64,000 nucleotides of DNA from Phlegmacium glaucopus (GCA_015039465.1 MU130695.1:97603-161602); one strand, 5' to 3'; positions 9,825 to 21,830 are shown, numbered from the stretch's first letter. Program-made: numbers and translations. The notes: generated by a model from the letters alone, not told the origin.

Positions 9825-11186
9825 ACATCATTCACAGTCATGTCTTAAAAGACATTTGGCACATATTTCATATGTTCTACATCTCTGCCACTCATGCACT
9901 TCGCAAACAATTTACTCAGGAGCTCCGGGATGCCATTTTCATTCCTGATCATGAGGATAAGGCTCAGATTAATGCTTGGGGGGCAACTCAATCACCACCA
10001 CATACTTACAAGAGTCTGCAAAATGCTTCACCAGAGTGGTTACCCAAGCGGTGCAAACATATTGTACCTCCTCCTGATATCCTCTACCCCCTGGTTTCTA
10101 ATGTTTTTCACACCTATGGCCCACTCATTGATCCTGATTCAAAGAAGCCATTTTTCTCTCCTGATAACTGGAAAACAGCCAAGAAGCCTTTCTGGACCTC
10201 ATTAAAAATGGCTATTTATCAGATCCCCCTGGTGTTTCCCTATATACTATGATTGGGATTGACAAAAAAGCAAGTGGCCTTCCAATTTACAGATGTGCTC
10301 GCAGCGCAAATGCTACCGAAGGTGGAGTTCATACACATATTCATTCACGTCTCCCAAAGTTTGGTGTGTCAATCCATCACATTCAAGCATCCCTTATGGA
10401 TTTTACTCTTCGGCACAATCTTCTGGTATGTATTTTCAATGATATTCAGATTGTTTCATCTCCAAATACAAATTCTCAACAGACTGGAACATACAAATCA
10501 ACTGGCCAACACTATTGTGGTCATTTTTCAATATGGATTACTAACCATCTTCAAGAACTCCTTCTCTCTCTTGACGACATGCTCATTAATCCTATTCACA
10601 TTAGTGGGTGGGTAAATGGCAATCTCTACGTTCCAACAAAGGAGGTTCTCGGTATACTCCCAATTCCTGATGAGATCCGTTCATCAAGCGCCATGATTGC
10701 CTACGTTCCAGCTCTTGATCAGAATCAGAAACACAATTTCCTTGCTAAGATGCAGGGCACTCACAAACCCATTTTACCTGTTCACACACCTTCCGAGAAG
10801 CAACTGTTTTGCAACCTCATGAACAGTAATCAGGCATTTAGTTCAAAATCTGGAGAGCCTCGATGGCGTGAGGCAGTCAAAATCTGGAATCAAAATGCAG
10901 ATTGGATGGATGATGTTTCATACAAGGTATGTCCATAGCGTCTTCAAAAAATTGAGTATTCACTCACATAGTAAAACTCAAAGCTTATTGAGCAACTCAA
11001 AGTCTATTACACAAAATGGAAGACACTACCACATATCAAAGAAACACTGTCCCTCTCAGCTGAGCTTTGGAAACCTCTTTCACTTATTATCCATGACCCA
11101 CTTCACTCATCAAGGGCTCCCACCATACCACAAAATCAAGTAAGGCTCCATTGCGCTCCAAAAGGTCTTCTTGATGCCATACAAAC
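9825..11186 (+). pseudogene. WRN-like exonuclease gene, 3' part
   Basis: Reading resumes in the frame left at 3212 once one ACATC copy is discounted. Coding sequence includes QFTQELRDAIFIPDHEDK, WLPKRCKHIVPPPDILYP, NATEGGVHTHIHSRLPKFG, ISGWVNGNLYVPTKEVLG and RWREAVKIWNQNADWMDD. A frameshift sits near 10165-10180 (WKTAK to LDLIKNGY). An intron probably lies at 10927-10970 after DVSYK, followed by LIEQLKVYYTKWKTLPHI. The segment ends at 11186, where another TIR element interrupts it; possible continuation (HTGCNHCKGNE) follows at 11926. This is the downstream region of the transposon-associated exonuclease family; its function is unknown. Confidence 0.75.
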
Positions 11187-11846
11187 TAGGGATGCCGAAG
11201 TTCAGTTCCGAACCAGTCCAGAGAACCAGAACCAACCGAACTGAACCAAGTATTGGTTCGGTTCTGGTTCTGGTTCGGCCTCAGCCATCTGGTTCTGGTT
11301 CTGGTTCTTGATTGGGCAGAAATCTGAGAACCGGTTCTGAACTGATTTGAACCATTCTGAACCACTATATCCCAAGGCAAACATTTAAGTAATATATTTA
11401 CTTATTTCCATTATTTTACAGGTTAAATGGTACAATGTACCTGTACCTGTAATGAAAATATTTATTCAAGTCACCAACACAATATATTTCCAATCAGAAG
11501 TGCATCATTTTTTGGTCTGGCATAGTACATAATCAATAATATGTCTCATTTACTTTATAACTCCAGGTTTTATTAATATTAATATACTCCTATTGCAAGA
11601 ATCCAATTCAGGGTTGTCACTAGTTGGCAAAATGATTTTGTAGTATTTTTTTCTTTTCATGTTTACATTTAGTGATGTCATAGTTATAACACCAATACTA
11701 CAAACTTCTGGCCTCAAATTTCAAGATATATTTATTTCTAAGAAATAAGATGTAATTTTAGAAAATAAAATTTAAAATGAGAATTTCTTGTCTAATTGGT
11801 GATATCCTAACAAAAATCTATTTTTAACTGGTTCTTATGGTTTGAA

Positions 11847-11879
<33 letters not shown>

Positions 11880-11925
11880 AGAAAATGGGTCCCGAACTGA
11901 ACTGAACTGAACTTCAGCATCCCTA
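11187..11925. mobile_element. TIR element with GGTTCT-rich ends (hAT-like termini)
   Basis: The left end, TAGGGATGCCGAAGTTCAGT, and the right end (reverse complement TAGGGATGCTGAAGTTCAGT) form near-identical inverted termini of about 20 bp. Subterminal GGTTCT/CCAGAA repeats (about 11230-11360 and 11835-11880) also face each other. The centre is AT-rich with no transposase. The TAGGGATG terminus suggests hAT, but I could not find a clean 8-bp target duplication (flanks ATACAAAC and CAACCCAC). Repetitive NQNQ/EPEP-type ORFs here are by-products of the repeat. Confidence 0.6.
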
Positions 11926-12000
11926 CAACCCACACAGGATGTAACCATTGCAAGGGGAACGAAAGAGATCTCTCCTTCTCTCCTTCCCTTTTTCTTTTTT

Positions 12001-12112
12001 CTTTTTCTTTTTCTTTTTCTTTTTCTTTTTCTTTTTCTTTTTCTTTTTCTTTTTCTTTTTCTTTTTCTTTTTCTTTTTCTTTTTCTTTTTCTTTTTCTTT
12101 TTCTTTTTCTTT
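12001..12112. repeat. (CTTTTT)n microsatellite
   Basis: About 19 units of a 6-bp repeat. All three minus-strand frames stay open across it (KEKE, KRKR and poly-K) and one plus frame is poly-F; none is a credible protein. Confidence 0.97.
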
Positions 12113-12237
12113 TCCATCCCACTCACACCAGTATCCGGCCAAATATATTGCATTTTGTAAAATAATTATTAATAATAAATTATTTTATAGATAAATATTA
12201 TTTTAATTAAAAAATAATAAGTATTCTATATAATAAT

Positions 12238-13407
12238 GGGGTGCCCGAGTTATGTGACATCATGTCACACATGAAATATTGAGACATGGCTCTCATTCCT
12301 CACACAACATTTAATAGGATGTTTTTAAGTTGAAAATGGTACATAAAGAGTAGTTTGAATCAGAAACTGCAAGTTGAATACAACCAATATATTTCTTTGT
12401 GGCCATAATGATGATTCCCCTGCTAAATCTGAGTGTTGAGATGTCTACCCTTTATAACTCTCCAGCACCTCAAATCTGAGACTTGTTTTGCTGGAATAAA
12501 TTATTCTAAATGTTATTATGAACATTTCTATCAGGTTATAAATTTTATATTTGTCCATTGAGGTCATTATTTCAAGGTATATGCATCATTATCTTATGCT
12601 TACAGTGTGAAATTAAAAATTCTGAGCTGATAGGCATGTTCAGAATCAAAAAATACATATATTATGTCACCAAAACTAGTTTCAAAAGTGCATTGGTGAA
12701 ATGTTATGAGCCACTACTTTTTCTGCCCATTTTAGGTGGGCACAGAAGTATTTATTCAATAAAGAAGTGGATAATGGATGTGGAGATGGAGTTTTGGCTC
12801 AGATATATGGTGGTCTGAGAGGAAAGGAGATTAAGCCATGAAGCAAAGGTGCTATGTGTTGCATACAGCCATGTTCATTTTTGGGGTGGCTGTGCCCACC
12901 AGAAAAAGTAGTGGCTCTTATAACATTTCACCAATGCATTTTTGCAACTAGTTTTGGTGACATAATATATGTATTTTTTGATTCTGAACATGCCTATCAG
13001 CTCAGAATTTTTAATTTCACACTGTAAGCATAAGATAATGATGCATATACCTTGAAATAATGACCTCAATGGACAAATATAAAATTTATAACCTGATAGA
13101 AATGTTCATAATAACATTTAGAATAATTTATTCCAGCAAAACAAGTCTCAGATTTGAGGTGCTGGAGAGTTATAAAGGGTAGACATCTCAGCACTCAGAT
13201 TTAGCAGGGGAATCATCATTATGGCCACAAAGAAATATATTGGTTGTATTCAACTTGCAGTTTCTGATTCAAACTACTCTTTATGTACCATTTTCAACTT
13301 AAAAACATCCTATTAAATGTTGTGTGAGGAATGAAAGGCCATGTCTCAACATTTCATATGTGACACCTATGTGATGCCAGTACCACATAACTCAAGTATT
13401 GGTCACC
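12238..13407. mobile_element. Foldback element with inverted arms of about 500 bp
   Basis: The left arm (about 12238-12745) and right arm (about 12890-13407) are near-identical reverse complements, separated by about 145 bp. Each arm encodes the same accidental ORF (MRSLFQGICIIILCLQCEIK) on opposite strands, which shows the symmetry. Ends read GGGGTGCC and, on the other strand, GGTGACC followed by GAGTTATGTG. No transposase is present, so it is a non-autonomous foldback or large MITE; the target duplication was not resolved. Confidence 0.85.
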
Positions 13408-13996
13408 AACTTAAAGGGGCAGAAGATATTTCAGAGTCTGGGGAGGAATTTGACTTCTCAGAAGAAGGATATGAGGATATGGGAGTTATGGGATGATGAT
13501 TAGGTAGTTTATGTCACTTTAACTTAGTTACTTGGACAATAAATTATGATTTTAAAGCTTCTAATATATTTTAACACTTTTTTACACTAAAAAGAATCAA
13601 GGTAAAGCATGCAAAACTGAGTGAGCAACAAAAGATTCATGTGTTTCACAGTTTGTCATGCTTTTGGCTGTGTGACGTGACGTGACACTCCCACGACCAT
13701 AACAGGAGGTGGCCATCCCCAATAATAACCGTGAGACTCGTATTGCCGGCCCATCTCTAGTAATTATATAGCGTCGTTCCCAACCGCTCGTCGCTGAGAA
13801 CACTTATTTTAATACAGTTAAATTCTAAAAAGAGCCCATCTCGTTACGGGAGACTACGAATCGGATCTTTCCGGTGTATCTGGAACTGCCTTCAATTATT
13901 GGGGGGTAGAGAAGTAAGGGAATACAATACGCTCAAGTTCACACCATTGCTGTTGTACCCTCCACCTCCACCACCACTGTCATCTCAATTCACTGC
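13408..13996. other. Intergenic; possible acidic gene remnant
   Basis: Bases about 13411-13495 read LKGAEDISESGEEFDFSEE on the plus strand and end in a stop, resembling the acidic C terminus of a protein whose body is missing. The rest, including the presumed promoter of the gene at 13997, shows no recognised motif. Confidence 0.3.
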
Positions 13997-14954
13997 ATGA
14001 TTATTTTCGCTCTCTTAGTCCTTGTGAGACACGCGTTCGCACAAGATTTCACCCTAGTCGACGACCAAAACCCTCGTATTGAATATGTTGGTGGCACTGG
14101 TGCATGGGTCTTTTGGTTAAAAGCTGATGAGTTCAATGGGACTGTCATGTTAACAAGGTCAGGGAATGCTATGGCCACCTTCATCTTTAACGGTACAGTG
14201 ACGTCTGTCGCCTACTGTGAGGAATTTATCGATGCTTTTGGTAGGAACAGGCATCTCTGTCTATGGAAGAGTAGATTCCCCGGACGGCAACCCTACAGTA
14301 TCCACTTATGCAATCAATAATGGTACCCCCACAGTGTTCAACGCACCATCTGTCCCAATGACATCCGTCATGACGAAAGTATTGTTTTACTCATCCCCCG
14401 TCTTGTCGCCCGGGGAGCAAACAATAACAATCACAAATATGTACGATTCTGCCTGGTTGTGGCTCGATTACTTCAATATCACTGGAAATCAAGCCTCCAT
14501 TGCGAATCCTTCAAGTGTTCAACCCCCAATTGCGACTTTTATAAGTGTTCAATTTCCCCCGAGGCAAGTCATCACAGCAGGTACCAGTGCAGGCATCACA
14601 TTGGGAGCAACATGTTTCCTTGCAATTGTGATATTGTGCTACATTTGGCTGAAAAAACGTCGTTCTCGTATCAGAAATGTTTCATCCCTCCAAGGCAATC
14701 ACCAGGATCTGGCCACACATCAAACAGGTATGTATCTTTGACTTTTTACACCCTCAAGACATATCTGACCTGACGACTTAGGGCCCATTACAAATATTCG
14801 CAATAATGATGTGGTTCAACCATTCCTGGTGCCCGCGAGCACTGAACTTCCTCACGTAAAAACTTTGATGTCAAGTTTACCGTTGCCTTCAGCATCTGGA
14901 CAACGTGAAAGCGATGCACCGACATTACCCCCTGCCTACACTTCTACATCATAA
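13997..14954 (+). CDS. Secreted single-pass membrane protein, 3 exons, 283 aa
   Basis: Exons 13997-14192, 14245-14727 and 14782-14954 join in frame with GT-AG introns of 52 and 54 bp. The protein has a signal peptide (MIIFALLVLVRHAFA), an extracellular domain opening with FTLVDDQNPRIEYVGG and containing WLWLDYFNITG, a transmembrane helix (GITLGATCFLAIVILCYIWL) followed by KKRRSR, and a cytoplasmic tail ending LPPAYTSTS. This layout is very common in Agaricomycetes, where the proteins are annotated as hypothetical membrane proteins with a carbohydrate-binding-like ectodomain. The PPAY-like tail suggests a WW-domain or sorting interaction (inference). All exons are intact; the ligand is unknown. 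Confidence 0.85.
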
Positions 14955-16629
14955 TGTATATATAGACGTTGGAACTGCTGCGTTCAATCTGGCATTTGCT
15001 GTGGGATTTTGTGGAATGATGTGGAACTGCGCTAGTGACCTCAAAATCTCTAGAAAAACTTATGGAACTTTTGTACCAACTTTATACCCGCCCTCTGTAA
15101 TATGTATAATATCTAAATAATTTGTACTGCGGTTCAAGCAACCATAGCCAACTGCTTTCTCAATAATTCTCTGCGCGATGCCACTGGCAGATGGGTCACG
15201 AAAGGGATTGTTAATAAAAACTGGATTGATCAGGGATGTGTGCGCAGCAGAAGTTCCAATTCACGTGAAAGGTTAATCGCATACTAGGCCACCCACTTCA
15301 CCTTGTCGCGTCTTGTCCCTTACTAAATACATATCAGGCTCATACTGCGTAGCCAGCTTCGGGGGGCTTTTTCGGCTAACCTTTTGGATCCGAACCTTCA
15401 GCTTCAGGAAGTATTCTTGTCCTGTGCTTTTATTCCTCCAAGCTGGACGTGAGGCACTAGTATCGATGTCGAGGGATGCAGCCATTGAGGTTGTGAAAGG
15501 TTCGTTTGATATATTAATTGCGATGGACTCTCCATATAGTCATCGCTTTTCATACCGGCTGCCTGGCGGATCCCCTTCGAAGTTCGGACCCCGATAGTTA
15601 GAAGCTAGTATCTAGGTCGAACCACCGACCCTCATCTTTGGCCTCTCGTTCAGGTCCTGGCCATTCTCTTCCTTCTCTTCTTGCAAGTGGTAGTCCTGTT
15701 GGTGTTGGTATTCGGAGATAGAACAGTGAAATTTCATGCTGGTATGATCCCAAAAATAGATTCCAGATATGAATGGGGACGTTATTGGTTTGCTTTTCAC
15801 TGGGCCGCAATCACCTCTACGACCGTTCTTCCTAACCATTACCAACATCAGCAGTGTCCAGTTTGGTGTTTTATTGATGGAGATGAAATGCTGGGGCTGG
15901 GCGTGGTGATCTCACAAAGGAAAGGAACTTGAAGTTCGTCAAAGGTTCGTCCTCAATCTACGAGTACGAATATGAACTCACATTTTGATTTTCGTTTAGT
16001 GCCATGTCATCATCTACAGAGGGAGCTAAATGGCAAGTAGAAGCCACCCTAGTCGAGGATCGACCCTGTATACAACCTCTGAACCGCTTTCATTCAAGAG
16101 GCTAGCAACGAGTGGGGTTTTGCTTGATACGCCGGAGGAAATAAATATAGGTTCATCGAAAATGTAATAATAGCGACCAAATAAATTGAATATGAACTTT
16201 TTTATCGCCGGACTCTTCTCTTATTTATATCTCATTCTTCATGCATTTCTCAGGTTTCCCTTTCACAGCCCCCCTTTGAACTGCAAACAACCATTCCCTA
16301 ACGAAACTCATTGACATTTATTAGCTGTTGTTGAATTATACCTCTCCCTGTTCCGAGTTATTACAGTACATAATAATCAAACCGAATAGTTTCTCTTTAC
16401 AGCTAAATCCTCACAACGACACAAACCCATCGAAATCAACAGAAAGGTGAGTACAGTTGATACGAACATACAAAACATATAGCTAGGTCAGGATATAATG
16501 TTACAGCTTTACAACAATAACAAAAGAAAAAAACCCATTTAGTCCTTATCACTCTTCAAAGCTTCAAGCTTCAAGTTTTTGCCTCCCCTCCTCTTCCCAA
16601 ACTATGAGAACAACAATTCTTTCCCCCTT
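14955..16629. other. Intergenic region without a recognised gene
   Basis: Several short ORFs occur on both strands (for example 15313-15597 and 15598-15810), but none shows a domain, codon regularity or plausible exon chain. The stretch lies between the convergent 3' ends of the membrane protein and aminotransferase genes, so it holds their terminators; a decayed gene cannot be excluded. Confidence 0.4.
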
Positions 16630-18799
16630 TTAACCCTCTTTAACAACCTCCCTAACCGCCTCCCCAAAAATAGCACATCCCTTTGCCAAATCCTGCTTTG
16701 AGATATTCAAAGGTGGTATAAACCTTACGGCTTCATATATGCTTGTCGTTAACAACAGCATACCCTTCTCAATGCATCTCTTGGTCACACGGCTTGCCAT
16801 GTTTGCGGGATGGGATACTTCGATACTGGTAGAAGTGGAGTCGTGTTCGGCTCCTATATTGGAAGGTGATGCGAATTCAACTCCAACCATGAGTCCTCTT
16901 CCGCGAACGTCGAGGATGTGGGGACGGAGATTGGGGTCGTATTTGAGTCCATTGAGGGCTGAGAACAGCTCAGTGGAGCTGAGGAATTTTTGGATTGGTC
17001 AGTAATATACACTTTGTTATGACGCATGCAAACGCACCGAGCTTGAACGTTTTGGAGAATGTTTTCCTCTTTCATGACGTCTGCGACTGCGACGGCTGCT
17101 GCACAACATACGGCATTACCAGCGTAAGTGCCTCCCTAGGTAGGATAAATAGAAAAGCCACGTCAACGAAGAAGAGAAACGATAGATAAATTACTGACCA
17201 ACGATCCTGGCTTGAGAAGGTCCGTCAACTCTGTCCTACTAACCACACCACTGATTGGGAATCCATTCCCAAGGCCCTGGTCATACCAAAACCCATTAGC
17301 GACAACTCAGAAAAGATAACAAGAACGATAGGGTGAATTCCACGAGATCAGAAAACCCACCTTTGCCATCACCAATATATCAGGCCTCACGCCGCTCTCC
17401 TCAATCGCGAAATACGACCCCGTCCTCCCAAACCCACTTTGAACTTCATCCGCAATCAACATTATTCCATGTTTGTCGCATACTTTCCTTAATCCCTGGA
17501 GAAACTCGGGTGGGGCTGGAACATAACCTCCTTCCCCTAGAACGGGCTCTACAATGATGGCGGCCGTGTCTGAAGGCGCAGTTTGTTGAGCTAGAAGTAG
17601 TTCAAGTTGATACAAGGAGTTGGCAGTTAGGGTTTGGGCTGAGGTAGTGGGGGGCAGGTTCGAGGAGTGCCAGAAAGGGTATGGGATAGAAAATACTCCT
17701 GGCTGGAAAAGAAGTTAGATGCCATTAAAGGAAGCTAAGGAAGGAGTACTGACCATGAGTGGTGCGACTCCCACTGAATAGATAGTCTTGTTTTTGGTTA
17801 ATGCCATAGCGCCAAATGTTCGTCCATGATAAGCACCTTTTCGCACAATTCATTATTTTAGCCAAACAAGGTCAGACATGCTACAAACCTTGCATGCAAA
17901 TGATATTCTGGCGATTGGTAAAAGTGCGCGCCATTTTGATGGCTGCTTCTACTGCTTCCGAACCCGAGTTCCAGAAGAAAAAGGAATCTAAGGATGGATC
18001 GGGCATAATTGGCAGTAATTTCTCAATGAGTCTGACATAAGGTTCGTGCAATGCGATGCTGCACTAAAATAAAACAAAAATACATCACTTGAAAAAAAGA
18101 TTAAAAAAAGAAGACGGTTAAAGAAACTTACTTGTGAGTGGACTAGCGTCATACATTGATCTGCAGCGGCCTTGCTAATTCTGGGATTCGCGTGTCCTAA
18201 ATATATGGTCAGCAGATATTCTTGAAACAACGTGTTCAACGCGAAAGTTCCGTAACAGTTTGACATAAGGCGGGGATGCGTGTGATGCTGACTCGGAGGT
18301 CTAAAAATAGTTAGGTGGGCTCTCGCAAACCTTCATTCACACTGTCAGAAAAAGCGAACAAGCGTGGTAAAATATTTGAGTGGTGGACAGGTATTTCACA
18401 AATTGAGGCCCCAGCCCCCAAAAGAAATCCCAGGTAACTTCAAAGCATGAGACAATCGACTAGGAGAATAACAACCCACCTAGCCCGGTGACTCCAATAC
18501 CACATGTGAAATCCAGCATCCGTCGTCCATCGTCGTACACGACATACGAGCCTTCTCCCTTTGTCATAATACCTTCAGTGATTCGTCCCAGACCCTTCGT
18601 GACATGTTTAACGCCAAAGGCGTACAAGTTTTCAGCAGCAATCGCATCCGTCGCTACTCCTCTTGAGGGTAGATGAACGCTAGATGGGGAATTTTTGCCG
18701 TAATTGTTTAGTTGACGCAGATCTTTCGCTGATTGCCTTGCTCTTCCAGACCGTCAGAGGTGGATATATGGAGCGAAGATGAGGCTTACAAGGATCCAT
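16630..18799 (-). CDS. Class III (4-aminobutyrate-type) aminotransferase, 9 exons, 482 aa
   Basis: Minus-strand exons join in frame: 18799-18790, 18728-18480, 18196-18132, 18063-17889, 17836-17754, 17702-17361, 17276-17199, 17135-17038 and 16978-16630. All introns are GT-AG. The first codes only MDP plus one base, and splicing gives [14 protein letters not shown] next. The PLP-binding signature [13 protein letters not shown] is present (Asp at residue 279) and the Schiff-base Lys is in DILVMAKGLGNG (residue 308, last codon of exon 6). [14 protein letters not shown] and [12 protein letters not shown] are other class III marks. It would move an amino group from GABA or a related omega-amino acid to 2-oxoglutarate; exact substrate is inferred from family resemblance. 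Length fits the family and no lesion is seen. Intron 2 (18479-18197, 283 bp) is about five times longer than the rest. Confidence 0.92.
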
Positions 18800-19356
18800 A
18801 TCGGCCCAGACAATGCGTAGAAGTCAGCCGTGCTCTATACATGATGGTTAATAGAAACCTAAAGGGGGTGAGAAATATTACGTTACTAGCAGCAACTCCA
18901 CTGTCTAATTTTGTCTTGCCACTCCATTTTTCAAGTGGTAAAATTAGACGAGTAGGGTCAAAGATTTTCCAAAAGATCGTAAGTACATTACTACTATATG
19001 ATAGGTCATTCCTCTCAGGCTACTGAAAGCAAAAGGTATTGAATAGAGTTACATCTGTACGGAGACCTTGTGGATTTTATAACGAAGCTGATTTTGAGTA
19101 CCTACTTGTTCACCGCTGACCAACTTTATGACCTAGTAGAACACCATCTAGGCCTATTTAATAGCCTCAAGGATTCAAGAAAATCAGAACTATATATCAG
19201 TTTTTTAATATGTAGTCAGTCGTATAATACAAATGGAAAATGCTATTTATTAAATTACAATGTTTAATACTCAGCAGTAGTTATAACTTTCGAGAATCTT
19301 TTGACAGCCACCGGATCATAAGTGTTATCCATAGATCAGAGAATGTTTTTTTAACC
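18800..19356. other. Intergenic region
   Basis: It contains the promoter side of the aminotransferase gene and the 3' side of the F-box gene. No convincing ORF or repeat was recognised. Confidence 0.5.
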
Positions 19357-20928
19357 TCATAGACAAGAAATCTTCATCCCATCCCCCAATACCTTGTCAT
19401 CGACGGTACTAGCTAGCACCTTTGAATAGGACAAGTTAATATCCCGCCATCCAATAAGATTGTCGACATTGATCTGTTTAACACAAGGGAAAGGACACAA
19501 AGCCCGACCAATCCGAGAACCGATAATCGCCTCAGAAAGAAACGGCGACAACTGAGAAACATGCAAAGTATGGATTTCTTCCATCTTGGAAAACGTTCGC
19601 AGCAGATAATCACATCCTAGCAAGTCAGACGAAATCCCAAGTGTTTTTAAACAATGGTTCTTGAAGAGAGGGGGCTCGGATACGTGTTGTTGTATGCTAG
19701 GTTGTAGGTTCCTGACGAATCCATTCCATTCCAAATGTTCGAGGTTGGGACATGAATACAAGATATGGTTTAATGGGCAGTCGCGAAAAGCATAAGAATC
19801 CAAAGCGAGGTAAACGAGGTGATCCCATGGTATTCCAAGTTCCGAGAAAGCTGTCAGGGATCTCTTGTCTCCGGTTGTTGGGGATAACTTGACGTCTGGC
19901 ACCCTAGCCCGAACTTCGAAGGTTTTCAAAGAAGGGATATACAAACGTCTGAAAAGGGGCCCCAGATCTACAGAGGTTCCAATTACAAGGGAATGCAATG
20001 CTAGAAGACATTTCGACTGGGGTGGCGACGGCGACGCAATTGTCAAGTCGTCTTTCCAAACGGAGTCGAGTAACACACGCTGGAGTGATGCTTTTCCACT
20101 GGAGAGCACGAAATAGCAATCACCAAGCGAAAGTTGACAATCCAATTCCAATTTCGTCAGTTGTCCCCATGCGATACCCTTCGCGAGGTTGAGCCATGGA
20201 AGACCAAGTCTCCATGGTAACGCATCCCAAATACCCATCTGACTGGCTGACCATGAGAATTCATGGAACGATTGAGGCATGTCGTGCGTAACAGCAACCA
20301 ATTGCTCTACATCCGCAACGTTGCCACGACTGATATATTTCAATGGGTTGGGAAGATTTGCAGGAGGAAGATATAGCGTGATTCTTGCTTTCCTGCATTG
20401 CGTCAGAGAGTTGACAAAAATTTCCGCAAGCTTTGTGTCAGTGCAGTCGGCAAAGTCAATGGAGTCGACAAAGTCAGAGTTATTATTAATGTTATTGATT
20501 TCGAAATCCGTGATGTCGATGTCGGTTATGTCGGCAGCGGGGATGTCACGAGGCCTACGCTTGAGCTCTAAGGCAAATGAAACCGTATCCAGTAGGGTTC
20601 CAGGTGGTAGAGTGCTAGCTTTCTTGAAACGCGCCCGAAGCTGCTGACGATCCTGATCTTGTGGTGATTGACCATCCCTGAGAGCGAAAAGCGGCCAATG
20701 GCCTACGAGTGAACGCCAAACGAGTTGATCAGCAACACGTCTCCATTGCTGACAGACGTTTTTCACATTCAGAAGGACCTCTAACGTAGGTGGAAGCTCA
20801 TCATGAGGGATAAGATATTCAAATATCCTTAGAAGCACCTCGGGAACTAAACCTCTCTGGCGAGGGTCTTTGTCCATGATTAATATACGAAGATGACTGA
20901 TGATGGAATGAAGTGACCTGTAAGACAT
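19357..20928 (-). CDS. F-box protein, single exon, 523 aa
   Basis: The uninterrupted ORF has an N-terminal F-box (residues about 25-75: LVPEVLLRIFEYLIPHDELP ... VCQQWRRVADQLVWRSL) followed by a long region with leucine-rich patches such as CPNLEHLEWNGFVR. The layout is that of the expanded F-box families of Agaricomycetes, substrate receptors of SCF ubiquitin ligases that bind Skp1 through the F-box. A second in-frame Met at residue 18 (MDKDPRQRG) is the likelier start because it lies just before the F-box. Parts of residues about 70-250 recur as broken copies at 37085-37640 and 48660-48990, so this is the intact parent or a sibling. The substrate is unknown. Confidence 0.85.
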   Translation of the reverse strand: MSYRSLHSIISHLRILIMDKDPRQRGLVPEVLLRIFEYLIPHDELPPTLEVLLNVKNVCQQWRRVADQLVWRSLVGHWPLFALRDGQSPQDQDRQQLRARFKKASTLPPGTLLDTVSFALELKRRPRDIPAADITDIDITDFEINNINNNSDFVDSIDFADCTDTKLAEIFVNSLTQCRKARITLYLPPANLPNPLKYISRGNVADVEQLVAVTHDMPQSFHEFSWSASQMGIWDALPWRLGLPWLNLAKGIAWGQLTKLELDCQLSLGDCYFVLSSGKASLQRVLLDSVWKDDLTIASPSPPQSKCLLALHSLVIGTSVDLGPLFRRLYIPSLKTFEVRARVPDVKLSPTTGDKRSLTAFSELGIPWDHLVYLALDSYAFRDCPLNHILYSCPNLEHLEWNGFVRNLQPSIQQHVSEPPLFKNHCLKTLGISSDLLGCDYLLRTFSKMEEIHTLHVSQLSPFLSEAIIGSRIGRALCPFPCVKQINVDNLIGWRDINLSYSKVLASTVDDKVLGDGMKISCL

Positions 20929-21208
20929 GGAATGGTTTCAAGAGATGGAGCAGGAATGCCATTGTTTTCTGCAGGAAGATCTAAGGAGAATGAATGGAGA
21001 AATTGGATTTTTTCCCTCAGACTTCGAGCGAAGATACAATCACTGACCAGCTGAATACGAGGCGTCATGTAGCATTGAAGGAGGACTTGTGATGAGTTCA
21101 GCTGGCGTTTCAGAGACGGCAGAGACCAAAGCGACCGTGCTTTCGCTGCTTATATCGACGGCAACAAGACCTATCAATGACGAAATAAAGATGAGCCTAA
21201 TGTTCTTC

Positions 21209-21830
21209 TCAACAGCGAGAACCAGTCGAACCTCCAGAAATTTCAGCCAGAGAAACCCCCACCGACTCTTTGCTCTCGCACATGAGTGGAAGGTTATCAG
21301 TAGACGGTCCTGCTGTAGTAGACAACGACGATGATGTGGCCATGTTGTTTTCAGTCAGGGAAACATCCAGAGTGTCGACAGAAGATAATGTTGAATTCGA
21401 TTCCGGAATGTTGAGGGTTTGTGAGTTGTCGGAAGGCGTGTCTTGAACGTCTTCACTACACGGTTGTTGTGATTTGGAACACGAGGAAGTGACCTCAGAG
21501 GCGGTATTGCTAGATTAGACATCAAATTTGTCATTCATAGTTGAACGCCGAATAGCAACGATAGACAAACCTAGAGTCTGACGTTCTCTCTGCAGTTGTA
21601 CGACGCGTAACTCCTTTGATCCACACACGGAATTTCGTGGAAATAGTTGCCGCTGTTTGAAGGCCTTGTTTTACGCATTTCAGGCTGAGCTTCGGGTGGA
21701 TGGTGAAGAATTCTCTACTTCCACTTGGTTGTGGAGGAAGCTGGTCTTCATGTTGGGAAGGCTTTGTGCCAGTCCATATCCGTCGAACACAATGAAGTAA
21801 GTTGAGGTTTTGAGGAAGCATCTCTGTCAT
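21209..21830 (-). CDS. Hypothetical S/T-rich protein, two exons, 186 aa
   Basis: Exon 1 (21830-21571) codes MTEMLPQNLNLLHCVRRIW ... and exon 2 (21509-21209) continues with SNTASEVTSSCSKSQQPC, joined by a 61-bp GT-AG intron. The N-terminal half is basic with FRVWIKGVTRRTT; the C-terminal half is low-complexity S/T/E and ends GGSTGSRC. An alternative donor near the end (GGTTCGACTG) could extend the gene into 21060-21190 (SSESTVALVSAVSETPAEL), which resembles the start of fungal NTPase-linked proteins. No domain is recognised and no function is proposed. Confidence 0.5.

Noticed and set aside
11179..11933. 8-bp hAT target duplication around the GGTTCT element
   Set aside because: Flanks ATACAAAC and CAACCCAC agree at only about half the positions, so the duplication is not claimed and the superfamily stays tentative.
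11807..12160. ORFs of 70-111 codons with KEKE, KRKR, poly-K or poly-F
   Set aside because: They are created by the (CTTTTT)n microsatellite, whose 6-bp period keeps several frames open.
12558..13069. Two nearly identical 65-86 codon ORFs on opposite strands
   Set aside because: They are mirror images from the inverted arms of the foldback element, not genes.
19865..20647. Plus-strand ORFs opposite the F-box gene
   Set aside because: Antisense shadows of a 523-codon coding frame with clear F-box homology.
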